Positions 33,616-42,683 of a stretch of 64,000 bases of DNA are shown piece by piece. The DNA is from CAYTXJ01 sp965613025 (GTDB lineage: Bacteria > Desulfobacterota > DSM-4660 > Desulfatiglandales > JALVMZ01). The position numbers were made by a program, and so were the translations under genes. The notes below the pieces were generated by a model. That model made no database searches and was not told where the DNA came from. It saw only the letters and a list, made by a program, of their open reading frames with translations. The stretch spans positions 16,141 through 80,140 of the forward strand of contig CBFDUE010000003.1 in NCBI GenBank assembly GCA_965613025.1. The letters run 5' to 3'. Positions within the stretch are counted from its first letter, which is position 1; the number at the start of each line of letters is the position of its first letter.

Positions 33616-35256
33616 ATGGGAAAGAAGATAATGATAGACCCAATCACGAGGATTGAGGGCCACCTCAGAATAGAGGTGGAGATCTCTGGAGGAAAGGTGG
33701 TAAATGCCTGGAGTTCTGGGCAGATGTTTAGAGGCCTGGAGATTATTCTTCAGGGAAGAGACCCCAGGGATGCGCCACTTATCACCCAGAGGTCATGTGG
33801 TGTATGCACCATGGTCCATTATTTAGCCTCAGTTCGGGCAATTGAAGATGCAGTAGGAGTAATGATTCCTGATAATGCAAGGATTATTCGTAATCTTATG
33901 GCGGGGACACAGTTTCAGCATGACCATATTGTCCACTTCTACCATCTCCATGCCTTGGATTGGGTGGATGTGGTAAGTGCACTTAAGGCAGACCCCAAAA
34001 AGACCGCTGCCCTTGCAGATAATGTGAGCAATGCACCTTGGGGAGGAACGGTCTATTTTAAGAATGTGCAGCATAGGCTTAAGAAATTTGTTGAAGGTGG
34101 GCAACTTGGGCCCTTTAACAATGCCTACTGGGGACATCCTGCATATAAACTTCCTCCAGAGGCAAATCTGATGGCAACTGCCCATTATATTGAGGCTCTG
34201 AGACTTCAGGCAAAGGCAGCCAAGATGCATGCGGTGTTTGGTGCAAAGAATCCCCATCTTCAGAGCTTTGTGGTTGGTGGAGTTACATGTGTAAAGGATC
34301 TTACCCCTGATAGGATTGCAGAATATCTGTATCTTTGGAAAGAGACACAGGATTTTGTTAAGAATGTATATATTCCGGACATAATCGCATGTGCCTCCTT
34401 CTATAAGGATTGGGGTTCCATAGGAGGAACTACAAATTTCCTTGCATGGGGTGATTTCCCCCTCTCTGATAAGGAGCCAGAGAGCCTATATATGCCAAGG
34501 GGAGTGATATTAAATAGAGATCTTAAAGGCGTTAAGATGGCAACCCATGATAAGGTAGTTGAAAGTGTGGCCCATTCCTGGTATGTGGGAAGAGATGCAA
34601 AACATCCATTTAATGGAGAGACTAAACCCCAGCATGGAGAGTATAACACAGATAAGGAATACTCATGGATAAAAGCTCCCAGATATGAGGGTCAGCCATG
34701 TGAAGTTGGGCCTCTTTCCAGAGTGTTGGTGGCATATGCAAAAGGGCATAAGGAGATACAAAAGGCAGTAAATGAGGTGCTCTATAAATTGAGTCTTCCT
34801 GTAACTGCTCTCTTTTCCACTCTGGGTAGAACCGCAGCAAGGGCAATTGAAACACTTGTTATTGGAAATGCAATGGAAGGATGGGTGATGGAGCTTGTGG
34901 AAAATCTTAAAAAAGGGAATAAGAAGACCTATGAGCCCTGGACTATGCCTAAGAGCGGTATGGGAATAGGACTTAATGATGTTCCAAGAGGTGCATTAGG
35001 ACACTGGATTGAGATTGAAAATAAAAAGATAAAGAACTATCAATATGTGGTTCCTTCTACATGGAACTTGGGACCCAGGTGTGCAAATGGAAAATTGGGA
35101 CCAGTAGAAGAGTCTCTCATAGGGACACCTGTAGCAGATCCATCAAGGCCTCTGGAGATCTTACGGACAGTGCATTCCTTTGATCCATGCCTTGCATGTG
35201 GAGTACATGTAATTGATCCTGACTCTAACAGGGTCTATAAGGTAAAGGTCTTATAG
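33616..35256 (+). CDS. hynB: [NiFe] hydrogenase large (catalytic) subunit
   Basis: 546 aa. The nickel site is formed by RSCGVC near the N-terminus (L1, about 57-62) and DPCLACGVH near the C-terminus (L2). The last 15 residues after the L2 His (VIDPDSNRVYKVKVL) form the peptide removed by the maturation protease. The N-terminal IDPITRIEGHLRIEVEI is typical of group 1 uptake enzymes. It follows the small subunit by 36 bp and is exported with it. Confidence 0.96.
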   Translation: MGKKIMIDPITRIEGHLRIEVEISGGKVVNAWSSGQMFRGLEIILQGRDPRDAPLITQRSCGVCTMVHYLASVRAIEDAVGVMIPDNARIIRNLMAGTQFQHDHIVHFYHLHALDWVDVVSALKADPKKTAALADNVSNAPWGGTVYFKNVQHRLKKFVEGGQLGPFNNAYWGHPAYKLPPEANLMATAHYIEALRLQAKAAKMHAVFGAKNPHLQSFVVGGVTCVKDLTPDRIAEYLYLWKETQDFVKNVYIPDIIACASFYKDWGSIGGTTNFLAWGDFPLSDKEPESLYMPRGVILNRDLKGVKMATHDKVVESVAHSWYVGRDAKHPFNGETKPQHGEYNTDKEYSWIKAPRYEGQPCEVGPLSRVLVAYAKGHKEIQKAVNEVLYKLSLPVTALFSTLGRTAARAIETLVIGNAMEGWVMELVENLKKGNKKTYEPWTMPKSGMGIGLNDVPRGALGHWIEIENKKIKNYQYVVPSTWNLGPRCANGKLGPVEESLIGTPVADPSRPLEILRTVHSFDPCLACGVHVIDPDSNRVYKVKVL

Positions 35257-35269
35257 AGGGGGATATAAA

Positions 35270-35309
35270 GGCTACTTCACAAAAAAACCATGTTAATGGG
35301 GAAGTGGCC
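35270..35309 (+). other. Imperfect hairpin between hydrogenase structural and maturation genes
   Basis: GGCTACTTC pairs with GAAGTGGCC (one G-T wobble) around a 22-nt loop, just after the large-subunit stop. No T-run follows immediately, so it may act as an mRNA stabiliser or partial terminator that lowers expression of the protease and hypC. Confidence 0.4.
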
Positions 35310-35324
35310 ATTATATTTTAAAAT

Positions 35325-35849
35325 ATGAGGGTGTTGGTTCTGGGAATAGGAAATATCCTCTTTAGAGATGAAGGAGTGGGAGTTAGGGTTGTAGAAAGGC
35401 TCCTTCAGGAATATGAATTTCCTGAAGATGTAATGATACTTGATGGAGGGGTTTTGGGTCTGAGCCTGCTATCCTATATGGCAGATGCAGAATATATGAT
35501 TGTCATAGATGCCATAAAGAGGGGTGGAAGACCCGGAACCCTTTATAGATTAAAGGAAGAGGATCTTCCAAAGAGGATAAGGGTTAAAGAGTCTCTTCAT
35601 GAGGTGGATTTCTTAGAGGCAATGGCATCCCTTCATCTCTTAGATAGAGTACCTGAGACGGTTATTCTGGGAGTTGAGCCAGAAGATATACATACTGTGA
35701 GTCTGGAGCTTTCTCCTGTTGTGGAGCGTAAGGTGGAGCAGCTTGTGGGAATGGTCTTAGAGGAGCTTAATAGAGTCGATATCTCTTATAAAAAGAGGAC
35801 TGATAATGTGTCTTGCAATTCCAGCGAAGGTCTTAGATATACAGGATGA
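35325..35849 (+). CDS. Hydrogenase maturation protease
   Basis: 174 aa of the HycI/HybD/HyaD family. The N-terminal VLGIGNILFRDEGVGVRVVE and the nickel-binding Glu/Asp positions (RDEGVG, VIDAIKRGGRPG, HEVDFLEA) are present. It cleaves the C-terminal peptide of the large subunit after nickel insertion. Its C-terminal 15 codons overlap hypC by 44 bp in another frame, which is unusually long and suggests coupling. Confidence 0.92.
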   Translation: MRVLVLGIGNILFRDEGVGVRVVERLLQEYEFPEDVMILDGGVLGLSLLSYMADAEYMIVIDAIKRGGRPGTLYRLKEEDLPKRIRVKESLHEVDFLEAMASLHLLDRVPETVILGVEPEDIHTVSLELSPVVERKVEQLVGMVLEELNRVDISYKKRTDNVSCNSSEGLRYTG

Positions 35850-36045
35850 GATTGCCACTGTGGATATGGGAGGGCTAAAGAGGCAGGTAAGCCTACTTCT
35901 TCAGCCAGATGTCCAGATTGGTGATTATGTAATTGTGCATGCAGGTTTTGTTATCAATCGCCTTGATCAGGAGGCAGCACAAGAGACCTTAAAGGTTTTA
36001 AAGGAGATGGCATCAATTAGTGAAAAAAATTACAATTTAGATTGA
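35806..36045 (+). CDS. hypC: Hydrogenase assembly chaperone HypC
   Basis: 79 aa. It starts with MCLAIPAKV; Cys2 is the essential residue that carries the Fe(CN)2CO precursor with HypD. The C-terminal half GDYVIVHAGFVINRLDQEAA is characteristic. It overlaps the protease gene. No hypA, B, D, E or F is present in the window; they must be elsewhere. Confidence 0.93.
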   Translation: MCLAIPAKVLDIQDEIATVDMGGLKRQVSLLLQPDVQIGDYVIVHAGFVINRLDQEAAQETLKVLKEMASISEKNYNLD

Positions 36046-36070
36046 CATTGAAAGGAATATTTATTAATTA
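36042..36070 (+). promoter_or_regulatory. Promoter of the cytochrome c3 gene
   Basis: TTGACA (36042-36047, overlapping the hypC stop), 17-bp spacer and TAATTA (36065-36070). This would let the cytochrome be made in excess of the hydrogenase. Confidence 0.5.
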
Positions 36071-36108
36071 AAAACGGAGCTTACTACAAGATAGGAGGTG
36101 GAAGAGGA

Positions 36109-36519
36109 ATGGTAAAGAGATTATTTAGCTATTTTATAGTATTGGCTATGGTATTGGGTGTGGTAGGTATCCTGATGGCAGTGGATGTGCCTACCGAGAT
36201 AATGATTGATAATAAGGTCTATAAGACCGATAAGAAAGGGCCTGTGAAATTAACCCATCAAAAACATATAAAAGACTATAATGTATCATGCACAGAATGT
36301 CATCATGTTTACAAAAACGGTAAGAACGTCTGGAAAGAGGGAGACCCTGTCCATAAGTGTAAGGAATGCCATGATCCCGCCAAGAAGAAAGGAAAGGTTC
36401 GCAAACTAAAGAATGCATATCATAAGAACTGCAAATCCTGTCATAAAAAGATGATTGCTAAAGGTAAAAAGGCACCATTTAAGAAATGCAATCAATGCCA
36501 TCAGAAAAAGAAGAAGTAA
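36109..36519 (+). CDS. Periplasmic tetraheme cytochrome c3
   Basis: 136 aa. A signal peptide (about 1-25; LFSYFIVLAMVLGVVGILM) is followed by a small lysine-rich domain with four heme motifs: CTECH, CKECH, CKSCH and CNQCH. Additional His residues (THQKHI, CHHV) provide axial ligands as in type I c3. It takes electrons from the periplasmic hydrogenase and passes them to membrane complexes such as DsrMKJOP. A strong terminator follows. Confidence 0.92.
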   Translation: MVKRLFSYFIVLAMVLGVVGILMAVDVPTEIMIDNKVYKTDKKGPVKLTHQKHIKDYNVSCTECHHVYKNGKNVWKEGDPVHKCKECHDPAKKKGKVRKLKNAYHKNCKSCHKKMIAKGKKAPFKKCNQCHQKKKK

Positions 36520-36543
36520 TTCAGATCTAATTCTTTATAAACT

Positions 36544-36581
36544 AAAACGAGGGAGAATAATATTTCTCCCTCGTTTTTTAT
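36544..36581 (+). terminator. Intrinsic terminator of the hydrogenase/c3 unit
   Basis: A 14-bp stem AAAACGAGGGAGAA/TTCTCCCTCGTTTT with a 6-nt loop, continuing into a T-rich tail. Confidence 0.9.
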
Positions 36582-36587
36582 TTTTAT

Positions 36588-36628
36588 AAAAATGCCGCTA
36601 ACTTTATTTACAAAAGTAGCGGCATTTT
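36588..36628 (-). terminator. Intrinsic terminator of the ferredoxin gene
   Basis: An inverted repeat AAAATGCCGCTA/TAGCGGCATTTT with a 16-nt loop. On the minus strand it is followed by a T-rich tail; it lies 48 bp past the ferredoxin stop. It may also work on the plus strand. Confidence 0.8.
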
Positions 36629-36675
36629 AATTTTAGAAGTTGAGATATTATTCCCTGTAGGTAGGTCTGCTTCCC

Positions 36676-36864
36676 TTAGATCTCAGTTACTGTAATTGCC
36701 TCTTGATCGCATACTTCAACACAGCTTTCACATCCCAAGCACTCTTCCGCATTTACCGGAACAGACTTTCCATCCTGTATCTCATAAACATCTACAGGAC
36801 AGACCTCCACACATTCCTCACATCCTTCACACTTTTCTGGATCAACTACTACTTCGTATGCCAT
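36676..36864 (-). CDS. 2[4Fe-4S] ferredoxin
   Basis: 62 aa. There are two cluster motifs: CEGCEECVEVCPVDVYEI and CLGCESCVEVCDQEA. In the second, the usual CP pair is CD. ATG 36864 is chosen because AAGGAGGA lies seven bases upstream; an upstream in-frame GTG is not supported. It is a low-potential cytoplasmic electron carrier with its own promoter and terminator. Confidence 0.95.
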   Translation of the reverse strand: MAYEVVVDPEKCEGCEECVEVCPVDVYEIQDGKSVPVNAEECLGCESCVEVCDQEAITVTEI

Positions 36865-36919
36865 ATTTAATCCTCCTTCTTTAATTTTTAAATTAGATAA
36901 TTTTACCAAACGGATGGGT

Positions 36920-36948
36920 TATGTAACAAAGGAAAAAGACCCTGTCAA
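36920..36948 (-). promoter_or_regulatory. Promoter of the ferredoxin gene
   Basis: Minus-strand TTGACA (36948-36943), 17-bp spacer and TACATA (36925-36920), leaving a leader of about 45 bases before the ATG. Confidence 0.65.
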
Positions 36949-36968
36949 GCCTTTTTAAACCTTAAAAT

Positions 36969-38135
36969 CTAATACGTCCCAAGCTCCACCTCTTCTTTCA
37001 CAGATACAGCCACCTTATATAATACACTTAATACAAAGAACCCTGTTGCCCACACCCCAATAGTAATCATCACCTCTGGCTTTGTTGGCCAATAATCGGT
37101 AATCCTTTCAAATGGATTGGGTGTAAATCCCCCAATTAACAATCCTAATCCTTTATCTATCCACGTAGCTATAATTACCGCTGCACATCCAATAGCCATT
37201 GTAGATTCATTTCTACGGGTATATGGCACAATTAAAAGGACCAGCGCTACTAAGGCAAAAAATGCCGCTGTCCACATCCAAGGAACAAGTCTTGTGTGGC
37301 CTTCAAGACCCATAAATAGGAAGATATATGGATGTTTATGTCCAGGTATCTGGCTATAAAATGTGGTAAAGAGCTCAAGCAGGAAGAAAAACACATTTAT
37401 TATCATGGCATAGGTGATAATGCCTGCCAAGGTTCTAAGCTGCTCCTTTCCAGGATCAAAACGGCTTACCTTTCTAACTATTAGACATAACAGTAGCAAT
37501 ATGGCAGGCCCGGAGCAAAAGGCTGAGGACAGAAACCTGGCTGCCATAATCGCAGTCAGCCAGAAATGCCTTCCAGGAAGTCCTGCGTATAAGAAGGCGG
37601 TGACAGTATGGATACTAAACGCCCATGGTATGGATATATAGATAAGGGGTTTAACCCATGTGGGATAGTGTATCCCCTTTCTCTCTGCACTCAATACATT
37701 CCACCCTATCAATATATTCAACAAGAGATAGCCATTTAATACGATCATATCCCAAAAAAGGATTGAATTGGGTGTGGGATGTAATAAGACATTAAGGATC
37801 CTTGTGGGCCTTCCTAAATCCACAAAGATAAATAAGAGACACATAACCAGTGCGGAGATAGCCAGGAATTCCCCAAGTATGGTAATTCTTCCAAAGGCCT
37901 TATAGTTATGGATATAGTAGGGAAGAACCACCATCACTCCAGATGCAGCCACTCCCACTAAGTAGGTAAATTGTGCAATGTAGAGACCCCAGGAGACATC
38001 CCTGCTAAGACCCGTAATCCTCAATCCCTCAAAGAACTGATAGAGATAACAGGCAAATCCTCCTGCCATTAATATTAAAAGAAATATCACCCAACTCCAA
38101 TACCTCTGATCTCCTCTTAATGCTTTCTCTAACAT
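36969..38135 (-). CDS. dsrP: DsrP, NrfD-like integral membrane subunit of DsrMKJOP
   Basis: 388 aa with about ten transmembrane helices and the NrfD/PsrC fold (YWSWVIFLLILMAGGFACYL, SWGLYIAQFTYLVGVAASGV, GLPGRHFWLTAIMAARFL). It exchanges electrons with menaquinol. GAGGGGG precedes the ATG. It is the last gene of the dsrMKJOP operon, the conserved membrane complex of sulfate reducers that feeds sulfite reduction through DsrC. Confidence 0.93.
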   Translation of the reverse strand: MLEKALRGDQRYWSWVIFLLILMAGGFACYLYQFFEGLRITGLSRDVSWGLYIAQFTYLVGVAASGVMVVLPYYIHNYKAFGRITILGEFLAISALVMCLLFIFVDLGRPTRILNVLLHPTPNSILFWDMIVLNGYLLLNILIGWNVLSAERKGIHYPTWVKPLIYISIPWAFSIHTVTAFLYAGLPGRHFWLTAIMAARFLSSAFCSGPAILLLLCLIVRKVSRFDPGKEQLRTLAGIITYAMIINVFFFLLELFTTFYSQIPGHKHPYIFLFMGLEGHTRLVPWMWTAAFFALVALVLLIVPYTRRNESTMAIGCAAVIIATWIDKGLGLLIGGFTPNPFERITDYWPTKPEVMITIGVWATGFFVLSVLYKVAVSVKEEVELGTY

Positions 38136-38147
38136 GACCCCCTCATC

Positions 38148-38948
38148 TTATATCATATAGAATATATTTGGACCCGTTCCAAGCTCGGGTTTTCTCCTCA
38201 AAGAAAACCTCTCATTTAAGACAGCCCTTATCTCTGATTCACTATCTGAAATATCTCCAAATATCATGGAACCCTCTTTCATCTCATTTGCAACCTCTAC
38301 ACACTTAGGAATCTGGCCCTTATCAATAAGTTCATTACAGAATGTGCATTTTTCAACCACACCCTTTGTCCTGGTAGGATACTCCATATTTGTGGGAAAT
38401 CCAGGATTCAATTTTGGATCAGCCTTTCTGGGATCCCACCAGTTAAAGCTCCTCGCCCCAAATGGACATGCTGCCATACAGAATCTGCATCCAATACACC
38501 TATGCCAGTCCATCATTACAATTCCATCTTCCCTCTTCCATGTAGCCTTTGTGGGACAGACCCTAACACATGGAGGATTTGTGCAATGATTACATAAAAG
38601 AGGGAATAACTTGGCCTTTAATCCTTCAGGCACATATTCATGCTTCTGATCCGGGAATGCATGCTCATATTCCTCTTTCCATATCCACTTTATCTCCTCT
38701 TCACTATTGCCGATATTGGGAACATTATGAAGCTTATGACACTCTTCAATACATCTATCCAATATCTCATCAGTTATAAGATTCATATCTACTGCAATTG
38801 CCCACTGTATTCCCCCATTTTTAGATATCTCTTCTGCCACTGCACCAATGCTTTTGGGATATATCAATTCAAAAAGGGAAGCACTACCTATAGCTGCAAT
38901 AGATGAAAGCCCGATAACCTTTAAAAATCTCCTTCTATCCATCTCCAT
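38148..38948 (-). CDS. dsrO: DsrO, periplasmic iron-sulfur subunit of DsrMKJOP
   Basis: 266 aa. A Tat signal (MEMDRRRFLKVIGLSS) shows export. Cluster motifs include CNHCTNPPCVRVCPTKATW, CIGCRFCMAACPFGAR and CTFCNELIDKGQIPKC, typical of a multi-[4Fe-4S] ferredoxin subunit. The start shares a base with the dsrJ stop (TAATG) and AAAGGAG lies eight bases upstream. A longer reading frame upstream only overlaps dsrJ and is rejected. Confidence 0.94.
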   Translation of the reverse strand: MEMDRRRFLKVIGLSSIAAIGSASLFELIYPKSIGAVAEEISKNGGIQWAIAVDMNLITDEILDRCIEECHKLHNVPNIGNSEEEIKWIWKEEYEHAFPDQKHEYVPEGLKAKLFPLLCNHCTNPPCVRVCPTKATWKREDGIVMMDWHRCIGCRFCMAACPFGARSFNWWDPRKADPKLNPGFPTNMEYPTRTKGVVEKCTFCNELIDKGQIPKCVEVANEMKEGSMIFGDISDSESEIRAVLNERFSLRRKPELGTGPNIFYMI

Positions 38949-39337
38949 TATCCATTCTCCTTTGGAGAGATATGGCATTGCCAACAATATGGGTCCACAT
39001 CTGCCCAATTATGACACTTATCGCAGAATTTACTCTTATTATAGTGACAATCCATACAGGTATTTTGAAGACTCCTTTCAAATACCTTGCCACTACTTGA
39101 GATATATATTCTGTCTGTCTTTCGAACCACCTTATTTCTCCATTGATCCAGAAGCTTCATATGATTCATTCGCATAAAACTTTTACTTTCCACGCATACC
39201 TTTGCCTCTTTTGCCTTTGGAGTAAGCTCAGGCTCAGGCCCCTTTGCAGCCCATTTTCCTCCCGTTGGCCAAAAGGGCATAAGCAAAAGAATTATCCCCA
39301 AGATCAATCCTATAAATATCTTTCCTGCATCATACAT
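38948..39337 (-). CDS. dsrJ: DsrJ, triheme cytochrome c subunit of DsrMKJOP
   Basis: 129 aa. An uncleaved N-terminal membrane anchor (GKIFIGLILGIILLLMPFW) is followed by a periplasmic domain. Three heme motifs lie near the C-terminus: CMDCH, CDKCH and CWQCH. DsrJ is known for unusual Cys/His axial ligation; CVESKSFMRMNHM provides a Cys and a His that fit. It overlaps dsrK by 8 bp. Confidence 0.94.
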   Translation of the reverse strand: MYDAGKIFIGLILGIILLLMPFWPTGGKWAAKGPEPELTPKAKEAKVCVESKSFMRMNHMKLLDQWRNKVVRKTDRIYISSSGKVFERSLQNTCMDCHYNKSKFCDKCHNWADVDPYCWQCHISPKENG

Positions 39338-40961
39338 CCTCTACTTCCTCCTCCATACCTGGAAGGGGTTCTCCCCTCAGATTTGTGGTTCGTTTCTTCT
39401 CTCCTTTTAGGATCAAAGCATTTGCAACTAACTCGTGGACACCGGTGACCCTGACTTCAGGAACCCAATATTCCATAAGGGCTGGAAAAACTGCTCTATC
39501 AATGGCACAGATACATGCAAGCATATTAACTCCATGCCTTTCATGCACATACTTAACAGCATTAGCTCGCGGCAATCCCCCTCTCATCCTGAGTTCCATA
39601 TTCTCACCCGCATTTAGTCCAGCCCCACTTCCACAGCAGAATGTCTGCTCCCTTATGGTATTTTCTGGCATCTCATAGAAGTTATTACATACACTCTTTA
39701 TCACATATCTCGGCTCTTCAAACATTCCCATACCACGTGCCACATTGCAGGAGTCATGAAATGTCACAACCAGGTTATCGTTTCTACTGGGATCCAGATT
39801 TAGCTTTCCATGTCTGATAAGATCAGCGGTAAACTCAATTATATGAACCATCTTGGTCGCTCTGGCATTTTCAAATTTTGTCCCTGTTATGGGAGATACA
39901 GGCTCTTCTAAGAAATCAGGTGGCCCATTCATGGTATTCATATACTGATGCACCACCCTCCACATATGCCCGCACTCTCCTCCCAAGATCCACTTTACTC
40001 CCAATCTCTTTGCCTCTGCATACATCTTGGCATTGAGCCTCTTCATCATCTCATGTGATGTGAAAAATCCAAAATTTCCTCCTTCAGATGCATATGTGCT
40101 CCAGGTGATATCAAGTCCCATATCTTTTAGATAATGAAACAGCATAATATATCCCATCGCAGTATATGTTCCAGGATCTGCAAACACGTCACCTGAAGGG
40201 GTAATAAATAGTATCTCAGCCCCCTTTCTGTTAAGATCAACCTCTGGTCTGATCCCTGTGATCTCTTCTATATCATCACAAAAGAAATCCAGCATATCCT
40301 TATATGCATGGGGCTGAATACCTAAGTGATTACCGGTTCTGTAACAATTAGCAACAGGTGCCTGAATCCAATCTGTATTTAATCCTAAGAGATTTAAAAG
40401 CTCTCTTCCTATAATAGTTATCTCTGCGGTATCAATTCCATATGGACAAAATAGGGAACATCTCCTGCACTCAGTACACTGAAAGAAATAGTACCACCAC
40501 TCTTTAAGCACATCCACTGTGAGTTCCCTTGCACCCGCTATCTCTCCCAATATCTTCCCGGCAGTGGTATATTCCTTTCTATAGACCGATCTCAATAGCT
40601 CTGCCCTGAGCACAGGCATATTTCTAGGATCACCACTTCCAATATAGAAATGGCATTTGTCTGCACACGCTCCACACCTAACACATATATCCATAAAAAC
40701 CTTAAGAGATCTAAATCTTTCAAGTCTCTCTCTGAGTCCCTCCAATATTATCTCTTTCCAATTTTCGGGCAGCTTCCAGTCCTCATCAAAAGGGGACCAT
40801 TCCCTGGGATTAGGCATTCCCACTGCCTCAAGATTCTGAGGCCTTGCCCCATAACAGGCAATTCCTTCTCTTATCTTTACCTTTTCACGCATCCATCCCT
40901 TAAAAAGGGGAACTCTATGCTCAACTTTTCCCAATTCTTCTGGTTTTGGAAGATCCGCCAT
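39330..40961 (-). CDS. dsrK: DsrK, HdrD-like catalytic subunit of DsrMKJOP
   Basis: 543 aa. Two [4Fe-4S] motifs (CVRCGACADKCHFYIGSGDP, CTECRRCSLFCPYG) precede a heterodisulfide-reductase-like region with GGECGHMWRVVHQ and CCGSGAGLNAGENMELR (CCG domain). It is thought to reduce the DsrC disulfide or trisulfide on the cytoplasmic side. ATG 40961 has GAGGAG seven bases upstream. Confidence 0.95.
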   Translation of the reverse strand: MADLPKPEELGKVEHRVPLFKGWMREKVKIREGIACYGARPQNLEAVGMPNPREWSPFDEDWKLPENWKEIILEGLRERLERFRSLKVFMDICVRCGACADKCHFYIGSGDPRNMPVLRAELLRSVYRKEYTTAGKILGEIAGARELTVDVLKEWWYYFFQCTECRRCSLFCPYGIDTAEITIIGRELLNLLGLNTDWIQAPVANCYRTGNHLGIQPHAYKDMLDFFCDDIEEITGIRPEVDLNRKGAEILFITPSGDVFADPGTYTAMGYIMLFHYLKDMGLDITWSTYASEGGNFGFFTSHEMMKRLNAKMYAEAKRLGVKWILGGECGHMWRVVHQYMNTMNGPPDFLEEPVSPITGTKFENARATKMVHIIEFTADLIRHGKLNLDPSRNDNLVVTFHDSCNVARGMGMFEEPRYVIKSVCNNFYEMPENTIREQTFCCGSGAGLNAGENMELRMRGGLPRANAVKYVHERHGVNMLACICAIDRAVFPALMEYWVPEVRVTGVHELVANALILKGEKKRTTNLRGEPLPGMEEEVEDV

Positions 40962-40984
40962 GGGCACACTCCTCTAAGATTTAT

Positions 40985-42058
40985 TTAGGATTCATCCTTT
41001 TGTTCTTGCTCTTCACTCTGCTGCTCTTCAGGCATCTTTTCAACGGGGATACCTGCCTCTATCATCTTATCCCTGAATTCCTCTTCATATTCTTCATAGC
41101 TGTGGACCTTAACAGGATAGTTCCAGGGATTTATATGTCTCTTATAACGGCTGTTATTGGATAGGTTTCTTGTAGGTGAAAGGAATATCCCGGCCATATG
41201 CATGATCTTGCTGAAGGGAATATATGCTAAAAGCACACAGACTAAGAATAGATGTATAAAGAATAATACCCCTATACCATCTGGAATGGTGGGGTGAAAG
41301 GTCACAATTCCAAGCGTAAGGGTCTTTATGTTTATGATATCCTGTTTTAGGAAATATCTCATTAAAATACCTGTAGTTGCAATCCCAAGGATTAAAAAGA
41401 GGGGGAAATAATCAGATGGTAGGGATACAAATCGAACTTGACCAATTAGAAGCCTCCTTAACAATAACAAGGTAATAGCAGCTGGAAGGACCACTCCACT
41501 TAAGAATAGAACAGGGGTTTCAAACCCGGGAAATGGAAAGATTCCCACTTCCATAAAGCTATCCAATCTCTCCAATATCTTTATAAATCCTGGCACAGGC
41601 TCCATAAAGAATCTCATATGCCTAAGCACCGTTATAAAAAAGGAATAATGAAACAGAAGGGCAAATAGCCACAGCCACTTTTCCCATTCATATCCAATCT
41701 TAGGCCCCTCTCTAAACTGCATCTTGGTATTCCTGAAAAGAGACCTAAAACATAGGACCTCAAACAGCATCCTCCAAGCTACACCCCAATTACTCTTGGG
41801 ATTGTCAATCTTACTGTATTTTATCCATGGAAGTGTCCACTGCTGCCCGGCTGTAGTGGGAATCCTGAATGGAACAGGAGACTTGGCCCAGATAATGACT
41901 CTCCTAATAATTCCAATAAAAAAGGTCAGAATGGCAGCATAGGGAATTATGATACCAAATAGAACCTTAAGATTAAATGCCCCAACCCCAATCCACGGGA
42001 TAAGAACCAAGATTATAACCGCAACCAATGAAATAACAATACTTGCGATGAAGTTCAT
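40985..42058 (-). CDS. dsrM: DsrM, NarI-like cytochrome b subunit of DsrMKJOP
   Basis: 357 aa membrane protein. Helices are visible at about 5-25, 32-52, 128-145, 195-215, 232-250 and 275-298. Conserved histidines (FHYSFFITVLRHMRFF, FFIHLFLVCVLLAYIPFSKI) bind two hemes b, as in NarI. It oxidises menaquinol and passes electrons to DsrK. The C-terminal tail is Glu/Gln-rich and cytoplasmic. Confidence 0.94.
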   Translation of the reverse strand: MNFIASIVISLVAVIILVLIPWIGVGAFNLKVLFGIIIPYAAILTFFIGIIRRVIIWAKSPVPFRIPTTAGQQWTLPWIKYSKIDNPKSNWGVAWRMLFEVLCFRSLFRNTKMQFREGPKIGYEWEKWLWLFALLFHYSFFITVLRHMRFFMEPVPGFIKILERLDSFMEVGIFPFPGFETPVLFLSGVVLPAAITLLLLRRLLIGQVRFVSLPSDYFPLFLILGIATTGILMRYFLKQDIINIKTLTLGIVTFHPTIPDGIGVLFFIHLFLVCVLLAYIPFSKIMHMAGIFLSPTRNLSNNSRYKRHINPWNYPVKVHSYEEYEEEFRDKMIEAGIPVEKMPEEQQSEEQEQKDES

Positions 42059-42074
42059 CTATTCCTACCTCCAT

Positions 42075-42575
42075 TTATTGAGAAGCTCCCCACTGGGAAA
42101 GCTCACTTAAAAGCCCTTTCTTCCTTAAAAGCCCTGATACCTGATTGGCCATCTCATTGGCCCTTAATCTATAGATCGTCTCCTTTCTTTGCATATATAT
42201 ATCAAAGGCCATTAGTGCTGCCTCATCAATCCTCCTAAAGATCTCAGTTAAGCCACCTCCCACATACTCTTCAATAATCCCTTTTAGATCAAATATGAAA
42301 GAGATGGATTCCGAAGGTGTAAAATCCTGAACTGCCCTGATGGCGATGATATTGTCCAATGCTCCTTTTATATTATCCTTATTGAAGCCATCTATTAGCT
42401 CATTAAATAGCCTGTTTAGCTCCTTTTTAAATATATGTCTTACAGGATTTTGAAATTGATCTTTCTGGGTATTTAGAAAACGTCTTGTCTCTTCAGGATA
42501 GCTATTAAAGATCCCCTTTATCCACCTGTTTAAGATCGCATCCTTAGACCTTTTTAAGATCTCCTTTTGGGCCAT
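42075..42575 (-). CDS. RsbRD N-terminal-domain protein at the head of the dsr operon
   Basis: 166 aa helical protein similar to the N-terminal domain of RsbRD co-antagonists (KDAILNRWIKGIFNSYPEET, FTPSESISFIFDLKGIIEEY). No STAS domain is attached. Such a gene commonly precedes dsrMKJOP in sulfate reducers. It starts 17 bp before dsrM and carries the operon promoter. A sensing role is inferred; the ligand is unknown. Confidence 0.85.
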   Translation of the reverse strand: MAQKEILKRSKDAILNRWIKGIFNSYPEETRRFLNTQKDQFQNPVRHIFKKELNRLFNELIDGFNKDNIKGALDNIIAIRAVQDFTPSESISFIFDLKGIIEEYVGGGLTEIFRRIDEAALMAFDIYMQRKETIYRLRANEMANQVSGLLRKKGLLSELSQWGASQ

Positions 42576-42621
42576 TAGAGTAACCCTTTAAAAATATATA
42601 TTATTTTGATATTGGTATGGG

Positions 42622-42650
42622 GATATATTCAAAATGGAAAATGATGTCAA
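42622..42650 (-). promoter_or_regulatory. Promoter of the rsbRD-dsrMKJOP operon
   Basis: Minus-strand TTGACA (42650-42645), 17-bp spacer and TATATC (42627-42622), about 45 bp before the first start codon. Confidence 0.65.
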
Positions 42651-42683
42651 GCAAAAATCTCAACAATTGTAAATCTTAAACAC

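Noticed and set aside
38949..39008. Extended DsrO start at 39008
   Set aside because: It would overlap dsrJ by 60 bp and hide the Tat signal. ATG 38948 has a good ribosome site and starts directly with the Tat motif.
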